Origin: Adhaeribacter rhizoryzae
GTDB taxonomy: Bacteria > Bacteroidota > Bacteroidia > Cytophagales > Hymenobacteraceae
Assembly: GCF_008629685.1 (NCBI RefSeq)
Contig: NZ_VWSF01000008.1
Span: 124,001-188,000, forward strand
Direction: 5' to 3'
DNA: 64,000 nucleotides
Position numbers and translations under genes: made by a program. The notes under the pieces were generated by a model. The model saw nothing but the letters and a program-made list of their open reading frames with translations. It ran no database searches and was not told the DNA's origin. Position 1 is the stretch's first letter, and each line of letters opens with the position of its first letter. Shown here piece after piece: positions 32,596-41,337 of this stretch.

Positions 32596-33843
32596 ATGTT
32601 TGATTTAGATAAATGGCAGGAAATATTAGGCACGATGCGCAAAAACAAACTGCGTACTTTCCTGACGGCATTTGGCGTTTTCTGGGGAATATTTATGCTG
32701 GTTTTATTACTGGGCGTTGGTAAAGGTTTAGAAAACGGCATTTTTAACCGTTTTGGCGATGGGGCTAAAAACAGTATTTTCTTCTCCAATGGCCGCACTT
32801 CTTTGGCGCATCAGGGCCTGGCACCCGGCCGGGAAATAAATTTTACGAACGACGATATTACCGCTATTGAACGGGAGGTAAATAATTTAAAAATTATTGC
32901 ACCCCGCAACCGGCTTTTCGGCGAATTTACCATTAACTACCAAAAACAAAACGGCTCTTACCAGGTATTTGGCGCTACGGACCAGTTCTTTAAAATGAAC
33001 GGCGAAAAGCTAAACAAAGGCCGCTTGCTAAACCCCAACGACGATAAAGAAAAACGAAAAGTAATTGTGCTGGGCGAAACGGCTAAAAATGTGTTGTTCG
33101 GCGATTCGGTAAATGCGGTGGGCGAATACGTAAATATTAAAGGTATTTATTTTAAGGTGGTCGGGATATTTAATGCCAGCGGCAATAACAAAGGCCGCCG
33201 GGAGGAGCGGGCTTACATACCCTTTACCACGCTGCAAACCACTTTTAACCAGCCTAACAAAGTACAGATGCTGGCTTTAGTTGCCCAGGATGGTATTCCT
33301 GCCGATGAAATTGAAAAGCGCGTACGCAAAGTGCTGGCTACCCGCCATAAATTCTCAGAAGAAGACCCTTTGGCGCTGCAGGTAAACAACAACGAACGCG
33401 AGTTGAAGCAATTAAATGGCCTATTCAGCGGCATTCGTACTTTCGTCTGGATTGTGGGCATCGGCACTTTAATTGCCGGTATTGTGGGCGTAAGTAATAT
33501 CATGCTCATTATTGTAAAAGAACGCACCCGCGAAATTGGTGTCCGCAAAGCTTTAGGTGCTACGCCTTTCTCGGTGGTAAGCTTGATTTTACAGGAATCT
33601 ATCGTAATAACTGCTTTTTCAGGGTACCTGGGTTTGCTGGCCGGCGCGGGTTTGTTAGATGGTATCCGGTATTTACTGGAGTCGAGCGGGGCCGAGTTGC
33701 CCTTTTTTGCCCGGCCCGAAGTAGACGTGGAAGTTGCCATTGCCGCCACCATTGTGCTGGTTATTTCGGGGGCTGTTGCCGGCTTGGTACCTGCCTTGAA
33801 AGCCGCTAATATTAAACCCATAGAAGCCTTACGCGCTGACTAA
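32596..33843 (+). CDS. MacB/FtsX-family ABC transporter permease 1
   Basis: A 415-residue permease. The plan is that of MacB without its own ATPase: an N-terminal transmembrane helix (about 20-42, FLTAFGVFWGIFMLVLLLGVG), a large periplasmic domain (about 50-280) and three C-terminal helices (about 285-310, 330-350, 375-400), ending in IKPIEALRAD. The EIGVRKALGATP motif after the second helix is the FtsX signature coupling the permease to the ATPase. It is paralogous to the next gene, with conserved start and end. It probably forms a heterodimer with permease 2. Exported substrate is unknown. Confidence 0.9.
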   Translation: MFDLDKWQEILGTMRKNKLRTFLTAFGVFWGIFMLVLLLGVGKGLENGIFNRFGDGAKNSIFFSNGRTSLAHQGLAPGREINFTNDDITAIEREVNNLKIIAPRNRLFGEFTINYQKQNGSYQVFGATDQFFKMNGEKLNKGRLLNPNDDKEKRKVIVLGETAKNVLFGDSVNAVGEYVNIKGIYFKVVGIFNASGNNKGRREERAYIPFTTLQTTFNQPNKVQMLALVAQDGIPADEIEKRVRKVLATRHKFSEEDPLALQVNNNERELKQLNGLFSGIRTFVWIVGIGTLIAGIVGVSNIMLIIVKERTREIGVRKALGATPFSVVSLILQESIVITAFSGYLGLLAGAGLLDGIRYLLESSGAELPFFARPEVDVEVAIAATIVLVISGAVAGLVPALKAANIKPIEALRAD

Positions 33844-33856
33844 CGCAAATATTCTC

Positions 33857-35113
33857 ATGAGCATTATCGACTTGGATAAATGGAGTGAAATTTATGCTAC
33901 CGTAAAGAAGCATAAGTTAAGAACTGCCCTGACAGCTTTCGGGGTGTTCTGGGGAATATTTATGCTGATTGTGCTATTAGGTGCTGGCAAAGGCTTGGAG
34001 AATGGGGTAGTTAAAGATTTTAACGTGGCTAAAAATGCGGTATTTGTCTGGACCCAGCGCACGAGTATTCCTTACAAAGGCTTAAAAGCTGGCCGGTTTA
34101 TTCAGATGACCAACGACGACATGGCTGCGATTAAGCGGGAAATTCCGGAAGTGGCTATCATCAATCCGAGTACATCGTTGGGCGGTACTTTTACGGTGAG
34201 TTACAAAACCAAAAGTTCTTCTTTTTCGGTGCGCGGCGATTACCCGGAGTTTCGTCAGGTGGAACCCATTCTGATTTTAAAAGGCCGTTTTCTGAACCAC
34301 CTCGATTTAAAAGACAAACGCAAAGTAGCGGTAATTGGGGAGCGGGTAATAGAAGTATTATTTGGGAAAGACGCGAATCCCATCGGGCAATATATAAATA
34401 TTAAAGGCGCTTTCTTCCGGGTGGTGGGTGTTTCGCGCGGTGCCGGCAAAGGCGAAGACCTGATTCAAAACGCCCAAACCATTTATATTCCTACTACTAC
34501 CTTGCAGCAAACCTACAACCAGGTAAATAAAATTGGCTACTTTGCCATGACGCCTAAGCCCGGCATACCCGCCGCCGTGGTAGAAGACAAGGTAAAGCAG
34601 TTCCTGATGAGCCGGCACAAAGTAGACCCCAAAGATTTAAAGGCTTTTGGCTCCGCTAACGTCGAAAAAGAGTTTCAGGAGATACAGGGGCTGTTTACCG
34701 GCATTGCGGCATTTAGCTGGATTGTGAGCATCGGTACCATTATCGCGGGTATTATTGGCGTGGGTAATATTATGCTGATTGTGGTAAAAGAGCGCACGAA
34801 AGAAATTGGCGTGCGCAAAGCCCTCGGTGCTACGCCCTGGTCTATCATTAGCCTTATTATTCAGGAGTCGGTGGTGATAACGGGTTTTGCCGGTTACCTG
34901 GGTTTGCTGGCGGGCACCGGCGTAGTGGCTCTTATAGATTACCTGATGACGAAATACGAAGTAGATGCCGGTTTCTTTTCGAACCCGGAAGTAAACGTAC
35001 CTATTGCCCTGACCGCTGTGTTGCTGTTGGTTTTTACCGGCACGCTGGCCGGCTTAATTCCGGCCACCAAAGCGGCTCGTGTTAACCCCGTAGAAGCCCT
35101 CCGGGATGAATAA
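33857..35113 (+). CDS. MacB/FtsX-family ABC transporter permease 2
   Basis: A 418-residue permease, the same fold and length as its upstream neighbour, starting 13 bases after that gene's stop. N-terminal helix FLTAFGVFWGIFMLIVLLGAG-like (about 25-45), periplasmic domain, three C-terminal helices and a final VNPVEALRDE. EIGVRKALGATP is again present. The two are paralogues that likely arose by duplication; translational coupling is probable. The downstream gene is the periplasmic adaptor. No outer-membrane TolC partner lies in the window, so it must use one coded elsewhere. Confidence 0.9.
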   Translation: MSIIDLDKWSEIYATVKKHKLRTALTAFGVFWGIFMLIVLLGAGKGLENGVVKDFNVAKNAVFVWTQRTSIPYKGLKAGRFIQMTNDDMAAIKREIPEVAIINPSTSLGGTFTVSYKTKSSSFSVRGDYPEFRQVEPILILKGRFLNHLDLKDKRKVAVIGERVIEVLFGKDANPIGQYINIKGAFFRVVGVSRGAGKGEDLIQNAQTIYIPTTTLQQTYNQVNKIGYFAMTPKPGIPAAVVEDKVKQFLMSRHKVDPKDLKAFGSANVEKEFQEIQGLFTGIAAFSWIVSIGTIIAGIIGVGNIMLIVVKERTKEIGVRKALGATPWSIISLIIQESVVITGFAGYLGLLAGTGVVALIDYLMTKYEVDAGFFSNPEVNVPIALTAVLLLVFTGTLAGLIPATKAARVNPVEALRDE

Positions 35114-35251
35114 ATTGATTATTGTTGATTGTTGAATGGTTGAAGTGTTGGATTGTTAAATTGTTAATTACTAACAGCTAGTCACTAAAAACTTAAAGCG
35201 AACAACTTAAAACTAACTACTAATAGCTAAACACTAATTACTTAAACTTAA
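35114..35251. repeat. Low-complexity spacer with inverted arms
   Basis: The spacer begins with TTGTTGATTGTTGAATGG-type units and ends with CTAATAGCTAAACACTAATTAC, where the halves are partly reverse complementary (GTTAATTACTAACAGCTAGT versus ACTAATAGCTAAACACTAAT). Resembles the spacers at 807-913 and 47571-47731. Confidence 0.55.
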
Positions 35252-36358
35252 ATGAAAAAGGTTTTATTAGGAATATTTGGTTTACTTTTCCTGGTCTTAT
35301 CCGGCTGGCTGGGATATTATTTTTATAAAAAATCGCACACCGATCCTATCGTTTATAAAACCGAAAAGCCTTTTGTAACAAATATTATAAAGAAAACAGT
35401 GGCTACCGGTTCTATTGTACCGCGGCGGGAAGTGCAAATAAAATCACAGGTTTCGGGTATAATTGAAGAATTGTATGTGGAGGCGGGCCAGGTGGTAAAA
35501 GCCGGTCAATTAATTGCGAAAATCCGGATTGTACCAAACGTGGTAAACGTAAATAATGCCCAAACTACCTTGCAAACGGCGCGCATTAACTACGCTGAAG
35601 CCCAGAAAGAACTGGCCCGCCAGCAAGGTTTATTCGAGCAGAAAGTAATCGCTGAGCAGGAATTTAACCGGTTTCGGGTAGATGCCCAATTAAAGAAAGA
35701 AGCTTTGGAATCGGCAGAAAGTAATTTGCAGATTGCCATGCGGGGCGCTTCGCGGCGTACCGGTACGGCCTCTAACTCGGTGTATTCTACCGTAGACGGC
35801 ATGTTGCTGGATGTGCCGGTTAAAGCCGGCGGTTCGGTAATTGAGCGCAACAATTTTAACGAAGGCACCACCATTGCTGCCGTCGCAGATATGAAAAGCC
35901 TGATTTTTGAAGGTAAAATTGACGAATCGGAAGTTGGTAAAATACGCGAAGGCATGGACCTAGACTTAACCATTGGTGCCATAGAAGGCCGTACCTTTCG
36001 GGCTAAACTGGAATATATTGCCCCTAAAGGTGTACTCGAAGAAGGTGCCATTAAATTTCAGGTGCGGGCCAAAGTATTGCTCGATGATAAAGATTTTATC
36101 CGGGCCGGTTACAGCGCCAACGCCGATATTGTGCTGGATAAAAAAGACAGCGTACTCGCCATTAAAGAAAGCTTGCTGCAGTTTGGCAAAGATAGCACGT
36201 TTGTAGAAGTAGAAACCGCGCCGCAGCAATTTGAAAAACGCCTGGTTAAAACCGGTATTTCTGATGGCATTAATATTGAGGTAATTTCGGGCATTTCGAA
36301 AGAAGATAAGGTAAAAGTAAAAGAGCCGGAAGCAGCAGAAAAAAAAAGTAATACCTAA
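35252..36358 (+). CDS. MacA/HlyD-like periplasmic adaptor protein
   Basis: A 368-residue membrane-fusion protein. One N-terminal helix (about 4-24) anchors it. A lipoyl-like half (VEAGQVVKAGQLIAKI, about 75-95), an alpha-helical hairpin (about 95-165) and the second half-lipoyl (VYSTVDGMLLDVPVKAGGSVIE) precede beta-barrel and membrane-proximal domains. It links the permease pair to an outer-membrane channel. The final EPEAAEKKSNT tail is short and polar. The order ATPase-lipocalin-permease-permease-adaptor differs from most MacA-MacB operons. Substrates of this type include lipopeptides and macrolides, but the cargo here is unknown. Confidence 0.88.
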   Translation: MKKVLLGIFGLLFLVLSGWLGYYFYKKSHTDPIVYKTEKPFVTNIIKKTVATGSIVPRREVQIKSQVSGIIEELYVEAGQVVKAGQLIAKIRIVPNVVNVNNAQTTLQTARINYAEAQKELARQQGLFEQKVIAEQEFNRFRVDAQLKKEALESAESNLQIAMRGASRRTGTASNSVYSTVDGMLLDVPVKAGGSVIERNNFNEGTTIAAVADMKSLIFEGKIDESEVGKIREGMDLDLTIGAIEGRTFRAKLEYIAPKGVLEEGAIKFQVRAKVLLDDKDFIRAGYSANADIVLDKKDSVLAIKESLLQFGKDSTFVEVETAPQQFEKRLVKTGISDGINIEVISGISKEDKVKVKEPEAAEKKSNT

Positions 36359-36693
36359 ATAAAGTAGCCCAACAAAGAGCCGGCAGTTATTTATTAGTCT
36401 GAGGTGCCAAATTCTGACTACCCCGGCCTGTGCCCTCACAGGCCGGAACATAAACTCAAGCATTAGGACAGATTTGGAATGGTAATGCGTTGGCTTGTCA
36501 GGGGACAAACCAAGGAACAGTGGTTTACCTAAATTTTTATTCTTTTTTATCTTCTATTTTTATTACACCTTCTATTCTTTTCCGCTTCTGCGTATAAACC
36601 AAAACAAGATTTAAATATTGGCGTTAGCTGCGGCAATTTATGTTGCTTGCAACTGGTGCCAATGCATCTATAAGCCCAAACCAGGTTGTACTT
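36359..36693. other. Intergenic region with a GC-rich hairpin
   Basis: A 335-base region with no good gene. It contains a perfect 10-bp hairpin CCGGCCTGTG / CACAGGCCGG (36423-36432 and 36437-36446, loop CCCT). It is not followed by a T-run, so it is not a classical terminator. An ATG at 36640 could extend the following gene by 18 codons. Confidence 0.65.
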
Positions 36694-37779
36694 ATGAGAA
36701 AGAAGGATATTAAACTCCTGTTCGATAATAATATTAGTTTTAACGAAGCTGGCAAACACGTGCGCGATGGGTTATCGGCAGCTTTCCGGACCGGCGATAA
36801 TTTGTGGCTAAGTTGCGATGAGCGCAGTTCGTTGGAACGCCTGAAACTGACAGATGCAGGTAGCTTTGGCGAGCATCAATCCATTGACCTGAATAAATAT
36901 TTAAAACTGCCGGCTGGTGGAGATTGCGAAGTAGATATTGAAGGATTAGGCCACGGAAATCATTATTTATGGTTGGTGGGCTCGCATAGTTTAGCCCGTA
37001 AAAAGCCCCGCAAAGAAGATAGCCCGGCCAAGCAAATTAAAAGGCTGGCTAAAATAAAAGACGATCCTAACCGCTACTTGCTGGCCCGCATTCCTATTAT
37101 ATTAAACGAAGAAACCGGCAATTACGAACTCTACAAAAGTTGTCCGCACCCCAAGCACCCTGATAAAATATTAACCGCCGCCCAATTAGTGATGCATAAA
37201 AAAGGTAATCAACTGATGGATGCTATTGCAGATGATATTCATTTTAAAGATTTCCTCAAAATACCAGGTAAAGACAACGGCTTCGATATTGAAGGCTTGG
37301 CAGTGAGCGGCGACCGTATATTTCTGGGTATTCGGGGGCCGGTGCTGCGGGGTTGGGCAGCTATTCTGGAATTAGAGGTAAAAGATACCGAAGACGGTTA
37401 TTTTGAGCTGAAACCTGATAAACAAAACCGGTTGTACAAAAAGCATTTTCTGCACCTGGAAGGCATGGGCGTGCGCGAACTGCGCGTAAGCGGCAACGAT
37501 TTGCTGCTACTAGCCGGCCCCACTATGGATTTGGATGGCACTATTGCGGTTTACCGCTGGCCCAACGCGTTGTTGCAGGAAGACGAAGCCATTGTGCACC
37601 GCAAAGATCTGGAGCGCTTAATTGATGTACCCCACGGTTCCGGTCCTACTACGGGTAAAGACAAGGCCGAAGGCATGGCCCTATACGACGAAAAGCACGT
37701 GCTGATTGTACACGACTCACCAACCGATGACCGCAAAATAGGTGATAACGGCGTAATAGCTGATTTATATACTTTGTAG
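36694..37779 (+). CDS. DUF3616 domain-containing protein
   Basis: A 361-residue protein matching the DUF3616 family by its series of repeats: RDGLSAAFRTGDNLWLSCDERSS, DIEGLGHGNHYLWLVGSHSL, FDIEGLAVSGDRIFLGIRGPVLRGWAAILEL and PHGSGPTTGKDKAEGMALYDEKHVLIVHDSP. This is a seven-bladed propeller-like protein of unknown activity. No signal peptide is visible from the ATG at 36694, so it would be cytosolic. The ATG at 36640 adds a weak non-signal leader. It ends 52 bases before the GNAT gene, with a promoter box overlapping its stop. Confidence 0.82.
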   Translation: MRKKDIKLLFDNNISFNEAGKHVRDGLSAAFRTGDNLWLSCDERSSLERLKLTDAGSFGEHQSIDLNKYLKLPAGGDCEVDIEGLGHGNHYLWLVGSHSLARKKPRKEDSPAKQIKRLAKIKDDPNRYLLARIPIILNEETGNYELYKSCPHPKHPDKILTAAQLVMHKKGNQLMDAIADDIHFKDFLKIPGKDNGFDIEGLAVSGDRIFLGIRGPVLRGWAAILELEVKDTEDGYFELKPDKQNRLYKKHFLHLEGMGVRELRVSGNDLLLLAGPTMDLDGTIAVYRWPNALLQEDEAIVHRKDLERLIDVPHGSGPTTGKDKAEGMALYDEKHVLIVHDSPTDDRKIGDNGVIADLYTL

Positions 37780-37803
37780 CCTACGCCAAAAATAGTAGTT
37801 TTG
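37773..37803 (+). promoter_or_regulatory. Bacteroidota-type promoter for the GNAT gene
   Basis: TTTG at 37773-37776 and TAGTTTTG at 37796-37803 show the TTTG-N19-TAnnTTTG arrangement exactly. The -33 box overlaps the end of the DUF3616 coding sequence. Start codon at 37831. Confidence 0.6.
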
Positions 37804-37830
37804 CCTTGCTTAGAACAACCTTATTAAATT

Positions 37831-38319
37831 ATGGCTACTACTTCTGCGGCAGCTAAACCCGAAATATTGCCTTATGCTCCGGCTTATAAAGAAGCTTTCA
37901 GGCGTTTAAACCACGAATGGATAAACAAATATTTCGAACTCGAAGACTTGGATAACCAAATTCTGGATAACCCGGAAAACTATATTATAGCCAAAGGCGG
38001 CCATATTTTATTTGCCCGTTACCAAGGCGAAATAGTAGGCACCTGTGCCCTGCTTAAAGTTACCGATACTACTTACGAGTTAGGCAAAATGGCCGTAACA
38101 GAAAAAGTGCAGGGTTTAAAAATAGGACAATCTTTATGCCAGGCCGCTATTGCTGAAGCCAAAGCTTTGGGTGCCACTACCCTAGAATTATATTCCCACC
38201 GCAGCTTGCAGTCTGCCCTGCACGTTTACCACAAACTGGGCTTCCGGCAGGTTCCCTGCCCACCCAGCGCCTACAAACGCTCCGATATTAAAATGGAATT
38301 GGATTTAACTGCCTCGTAA
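37831..38319 (+). CDS. GNAT-family N-acetyltransferase
   Basis: A 162-residue acetyltransferase of the GNAT fold. The acetyl-CoA pocket motif is seen as LGKMAVTEKVQGLKIGQSLCQAAI (about 88-111), preceded by an EIVGTCALLKV strand and followed by ATTLELYSHRSLQSALHVYHKLGFRQV (about 124-146). All four conserved motifs of the family are recognisable. The acceptor is unknown, as usual for such stand-alone members. It is separated by 26 bases from the convergent gene on the minus strand, with a short palindromic ACCTTTTTAAAAGGT in between. Confidence 0.88.
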   Translation: MATTSAAAKPEILPYAPAYKEAFRRLNHEWINKYFELEDLDNQILDNPENYIIAKGGHILFARYQGEIVGTCALLKVTDTTYELGKMAVTEKVQGLKIGQSLCQAAIAEAKALGATTLELYSHRSLQSALHVYHKLGFRQVPCPPSAYKRSDIKMELDLTAS

Positions 38320-38345
38320 GCAAAAGCACCTTTTTAAAAGGTAGC

Positions 38346-38768
38346 CTAAACCGTAACGCCGTAAACTTTAGGGTTTACCCGGCGCACGCTGTCTATCATC
38401 CAGCAATCGGTATAAGGCTCGGCGTTCTGCTTGGTAAGGGTAAACAGGAAACCAGAGTCCCAGCCTTCTTCGTTGCGGGTAATAATTATTTGCTGGGCGC
38501 ATTCCCCATCCGAGACCAAATCGCTGGTTTGGTAAGAGGCAAAATTAAGAATAGGCTGAAACAAAGGGTTTTTAACCTGATGTTTATAATTTAACAGCGG
38601 ACCTGCCGCCATTTTATTTGCCGGCGAGGCAAAGTTAAAAGTAGTTTCGATGCCAGTATCTTCTTTGTCGTTCTGGCGCAAAGATTCCATTACCAACCCA
38701 ATTACCTCTTGCGGAGATAATTCGGGCGATGGCATAGGTAAGTCAATCGTGTATTGATAGTTGGCCAT
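38346..38768 (-). CDS. DUF4864-like protein of unknown function
   Basis: A 140-residue cytosolic protein. The sequence has LSPQEVIGLVMESLRQND near the start, then an FNFASPANKMAAGPLLNYKHQVKNPLFQPIL segment and ITRNEEGWDSGFLFTLTKQ, with DCWMIDSVRRV near the end. This arrangement is compatible with the NTF2-like DUF4864 family (catalytic-free helix-sheet fold), but the match is by pattern and not secure. The ATG at 38768 was chosen over a TTG at 38780. It faces the GNAT gene; no partner is visible. Confidence 0.5.
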   Translation of the reverse strand: MANYQYTIDLPMPSPELSPQEVIGLVMESLRQNDKEDTGIETTFNFASPANKMAAGPLLNYKHQVKNPLFQPILNFASYQTSDLVSDGECAQQIIITRNEEGWDSGFLFTLTKQNAEPYTDCWMIDSVRRVNPKVYGVTV

Positions 38769-38994
38769 GTTTTCACTCAATTAAAAGATTAAAAGATAAA
38801 CAGGCTTATGTGTAAAACGACTTACGCGTAAAGCGCCGCTCCCAAGCCCCTATGTACTTAACATATAGGTATTTCCATCTTGCAGCTTAAAACTGCGTTG
38901 CTTTACTTACGGTAAAACAGCCCTATCGGGTTTTTTATATTTATAAGATTTGTATTAAATTGTGGGTGTTCTTGCCCAAAATTGCCTAAGTAAT

Positions 38995-39723
38995 TTACTT
39001 TTCCCGCTGAAAAATCATCACCCCGTTGTGGTAAGTAAGGTGGCCGTTACGGTAGGTTTTGCGGTCGAGTAGAAGTTTGTACCGGTGCTGGCTGGTCTGC
39101 ATAAAATCCAGCGTAGCCTGGTAAGGGTCTTTCCAGTTGGTGTCGTCTACCAAAATCAGGCAATTATCCGAAAAATAAGGCTCGGCTACTTTTAAACCTT
39201 TTAACTGGTCTTCGTACTTATGGCCGCCGTCGTAAATGTAAAAACCAATTTTTTGCCGGTGCATCCGCGAGAAATATTCCTGGTAATCCATATCGTAAAA
39301 AGAATGCTTAGGGCTTTTCAGGCGGTTAAAGCGCTTCAGAAAAGCTTCGCGCGGCCCACCAAACTGCGAAAAGTTATCTACTCCAATACAAATTTTATCG
39401 GGGTTGTGCGCCACGCCCGATAGAAAAGTAAAACCATTCCACACGCCCACATTTACAAAAACTTCGTCGGGCGCCATTTGCGCCACGGCTTGGTTTATCA
39501 TGGCACCCACGGCAAACGTAGACATGCGCGGTACCTTACAAACTTCTTTCAGCTTTTCTTTTAGCTCGGCATCCTGCTCGGGCAAAATGGTATTTAGCAC
39601 ATCCAGCGAAATACCCAGTTTCGGCAAAGTCCGTTTTAGGGTGCCAATGCCCAAAGGTTGTTTGGTATGGGGCTGAAAAAACCGGAAAGAAATATTATTG
39701 ATAAAATCGGGGTAGGGCATCAT
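38995..39723 (-). CDS. Class I SAM-dependent methyltransferase (Methyltransf_24 type)
   Basis: A 242-residue protein. The cofactor-binding motif I is VNVGVWNGFTFLSG (about 88-101), motif II is GVDNFSQFGG, and IGFYIYDGGHKYEDQLKGL...LILVDDTN forms the catalytic-type acidic region. This is the layout of the Methyltransf_24 family, used in sugar, lipid or peptide modification. Its N-terminal 60 residues are family-specific. Two adjacent ATG codons (39721-39723 and 39718-39720 on the complement) leave a one-residue doubt. A monocistronic gene with no nearby glycosyltransferase genes, so the substrate stays unknown. Confidence 0.8.
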   Translation of the reverse strand: MMPYPDFINNISFRFFQPHTKQPLGIGTLKRTLPKLGISLDVLNTILPEQDAELKEKLKEVCKVPRMSTFAVGAMINQAVAQMAPDEVFVNVGVWNGFTFLSGVAHNPDKICIGVDNFSQFGGPREAFLKRFNRLKSPKHSFYDMDYQEYFSRMHRQKIGFYIYDGGHKYEDQLKGLKVAEPYFSDNCLILVDDTNWKDPYQATLDFMQTSQHRYKLLLDRKTYRNGHLTYHNGVMIFQREK

Positions 39724-40020
39724 GAATGTAAAATTTAAAAACGGGTAAAGCTACAAATTGTTATGCATTGCTGGTAAAATCACGTATAAATAATCAGGTG
39801 CTAAAATTGGTAAGTAATTTAAAACAAGTATTTTTTAAGGGAAAGCGGCGGCAGCGGTAAGTAATATTGTAAAATAAAAATGCCGCTAGGTGTAACAAAA
39901 GTTTGTTTTATCCGATAAAAAGTTCTCCCTTAAGTTGATAGACGAAGCCAATTGTGCCGTTGATCATAAACTATTTAAGGTAAAAATTAATTTGTTACAG
40001 ATTATTAAACTAATTGAACT

Positions 40021-40335
40021 ATGGAAAATCAAATGAATAATTCCGGACAAAACCAAATGGGTGGAACTGCTGGCAATACTGCAACTGGCAGCCTGATAGA
40101 TAAAGCAACTTCTATGTTGGGTAACGTGAACCTGAATAATATACCAGATTCGTTGAAGCAATACGGTACTACCGCTGCCAGCAAAGTTAAAAACATGAGC
40201 ACTACCCAAAAAGTAATTGGTGGTGCTTTATTGGCAGCCGGAGCCTGGTATTTATCTTCCCGTTCTAAAAGCGATTATAAAACTAGCAATCCGGCCCACG
40301 CTTCCCGTCGGAGCACTGCCTACGATCCGTCTTAA
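40021..40335 (+). CDS. Small membrane-associated protein
   Basis: A 104-residue protein. The first 65 residues are polar with many Asn, Gly and Gln (MENQMNNSGQNQMGGTAGNT), then DKATSMLGNVNLNNIPDSLKQ and an SKVKNMSTTQKVIGGALLAAGAWYL segment that contains one hydrophobic stretch of about 14 residues, followed by a basic tail. The plan resembles the small membrane protein at 18702-18962. No named family. The terminator that follows supports it as a real gene. Function is unknown. Confidence 0.65.
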   Translation: MENQMNNSGQNQMGGTAGNTATGSLIDKATSMLGNVNLNNIPDSLKQYGTTAASKVKNMSTTQKVIGGALLAAGAWYLSSRSKSDYKTSNPAHASRRSTAYDPS

Positions 40336-40354
40336 CGGGTTACGGATTGTAAAC

Positions 40355-40391
40355 AAAAAAGCCTGGCTACGCTAACAGCCGGGCTTTTTTG
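40355..40391. terminator. Terminator after the small membrane-associated protein
   Basis: Stem AAAAAAGCCTGGCT / AGCCGGGCTTTTTT around an ACGCTAAC loop with one G·T pair. Followed by a T-run on the plus strand. Confidence 0.85.
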
Positions 40392-40587
40392 CTTTATATA
40401 ACGTATTCCGGAATAATTACCCAGTAGTTGTTTAGTCTTCTATAAATAACTAGCTGGTAACAACTTTGCCGGGTTATTTCTTTTATTATTTTTATGTTGT
40501 ATTATAAATTACCTATGTTTTGGTATTATCTATACCCATAGGTATTACGTATATATACAGGCAACCATCATGTTCTATTCCACAACT

Positions 40588-41091
40588 ATGAAAAAAACGA
40601 AATCGCACTTTCTGAAAAAATCATTAGTTTCTTTGGCCAGTGGCTTATCCGGAGCTGTTGCCTTAACCATTGTGCACGAAGCAGCCCGTCGTTTTATTCC
40701 GAATGCCCCGCGCATGGATATTTTAGGAATGCGGGCCATTGCCCGCGGTATGTACAAAATGAATGAACAGCCGCCCGAAGAAGAAAAACTGTTTCAATAT
40801 TCTATTATCGGCGATATTCTGTCGAACTCAATTTATTATAGCCTGACGGGTACGGGGCGGAAAGCCTGGTTGCGGGGAGCAACGTTAGGAGCCTTGGCCG
40901 GCATTGGTGGCGTGGTGTTGCCGGGGCCTATGGGCTTGGGCACTGAGCCCAGCGGCCGAACTACCCAAACCAAAGCCATGACCATTGCCTGGTATTTATT
41001 AGGCGGCTTAACAGCCGCGGCTTTGTCGCGCACTTTATTTGAAAAGCCAACCGTAGAAGAACTTGATGAAGATGATGTTGCTGTGGTGTAA
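40588..41091 (+). CDS. Membrane protein of unknown function
   Basis: A 167-residue protein with at least two hydrophobic segments: SLASGLSGAVALTIVHEAARR near the N-terminus and ATLGALAGIGGVVLPGPMG with WYLLGGLTAAALS near the C-terminus. It contains a polar helix-rich middle. No known domain is seen. The ATG at 40588 starts a basic sequence; an earlier ATG at 40570 would add six residues. Upstream, an inverted repeat at 40510-40544 could be an operator. Its terminator lies at 41132-41170. Function unknown. Confidence 0.65.
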   Translation: MKKTKSHFLKKSLVSLASGLSGAVALTIVHEAARRFIPNAPRMDILGMRAIARGMYKMNEQPPEEEKLFQYSIIGDILSNSIYYSLTGTGRKAWLRGATLGALAGIGGVVLPGPMGLGTEPSGRTTQTKAMTIAWYLLGGLTAAALSRTLFEKPTVEELDEDDVAVV

Positions 41092-41131
41092 CCAGTTATA
41101 AAAACAATATTCAGGAATAAAGCAGTTTATC

Positions 41132-41170
41132 AAAAGCAGGAGCCGCCGTACCAACGGCTCCTGCTTTTTT
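41132..41170 (+). terminator. Terminator after the unknown membrane-protein gene
   Basis: Stem AAAAGCAGGAGCCG / CGGCTCCTGCTTTT with an 8- to 9-base loop, then a T-run. Confidence 0.88.
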
Positions 41171-41337
41171 GTTTAAGCTAAGTTTATTTCTTAAGCCGGT
41201 AAAAAGTATTACCGGTAAAATAAATATTTTCATAAAATTGTAAAAAATAAGAGTTAATGAGGCGGTTATTACCCCGATAATTTTATATTTATAGGAATAT
41301 TTTCCAAAGCCTTCTTTCGCCATTAAAGAGCTACGCC

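Noticed and set aside
33213-33821. 202-codon frame antisense to permease 1
   Set aside because: Shadow frame; no recognisable motif.
38851-38871. Palindrome-like CCTATGT...ACATATAGG
   Set aside because: Pairing is only five bases with an irregular centre; too weak to call.
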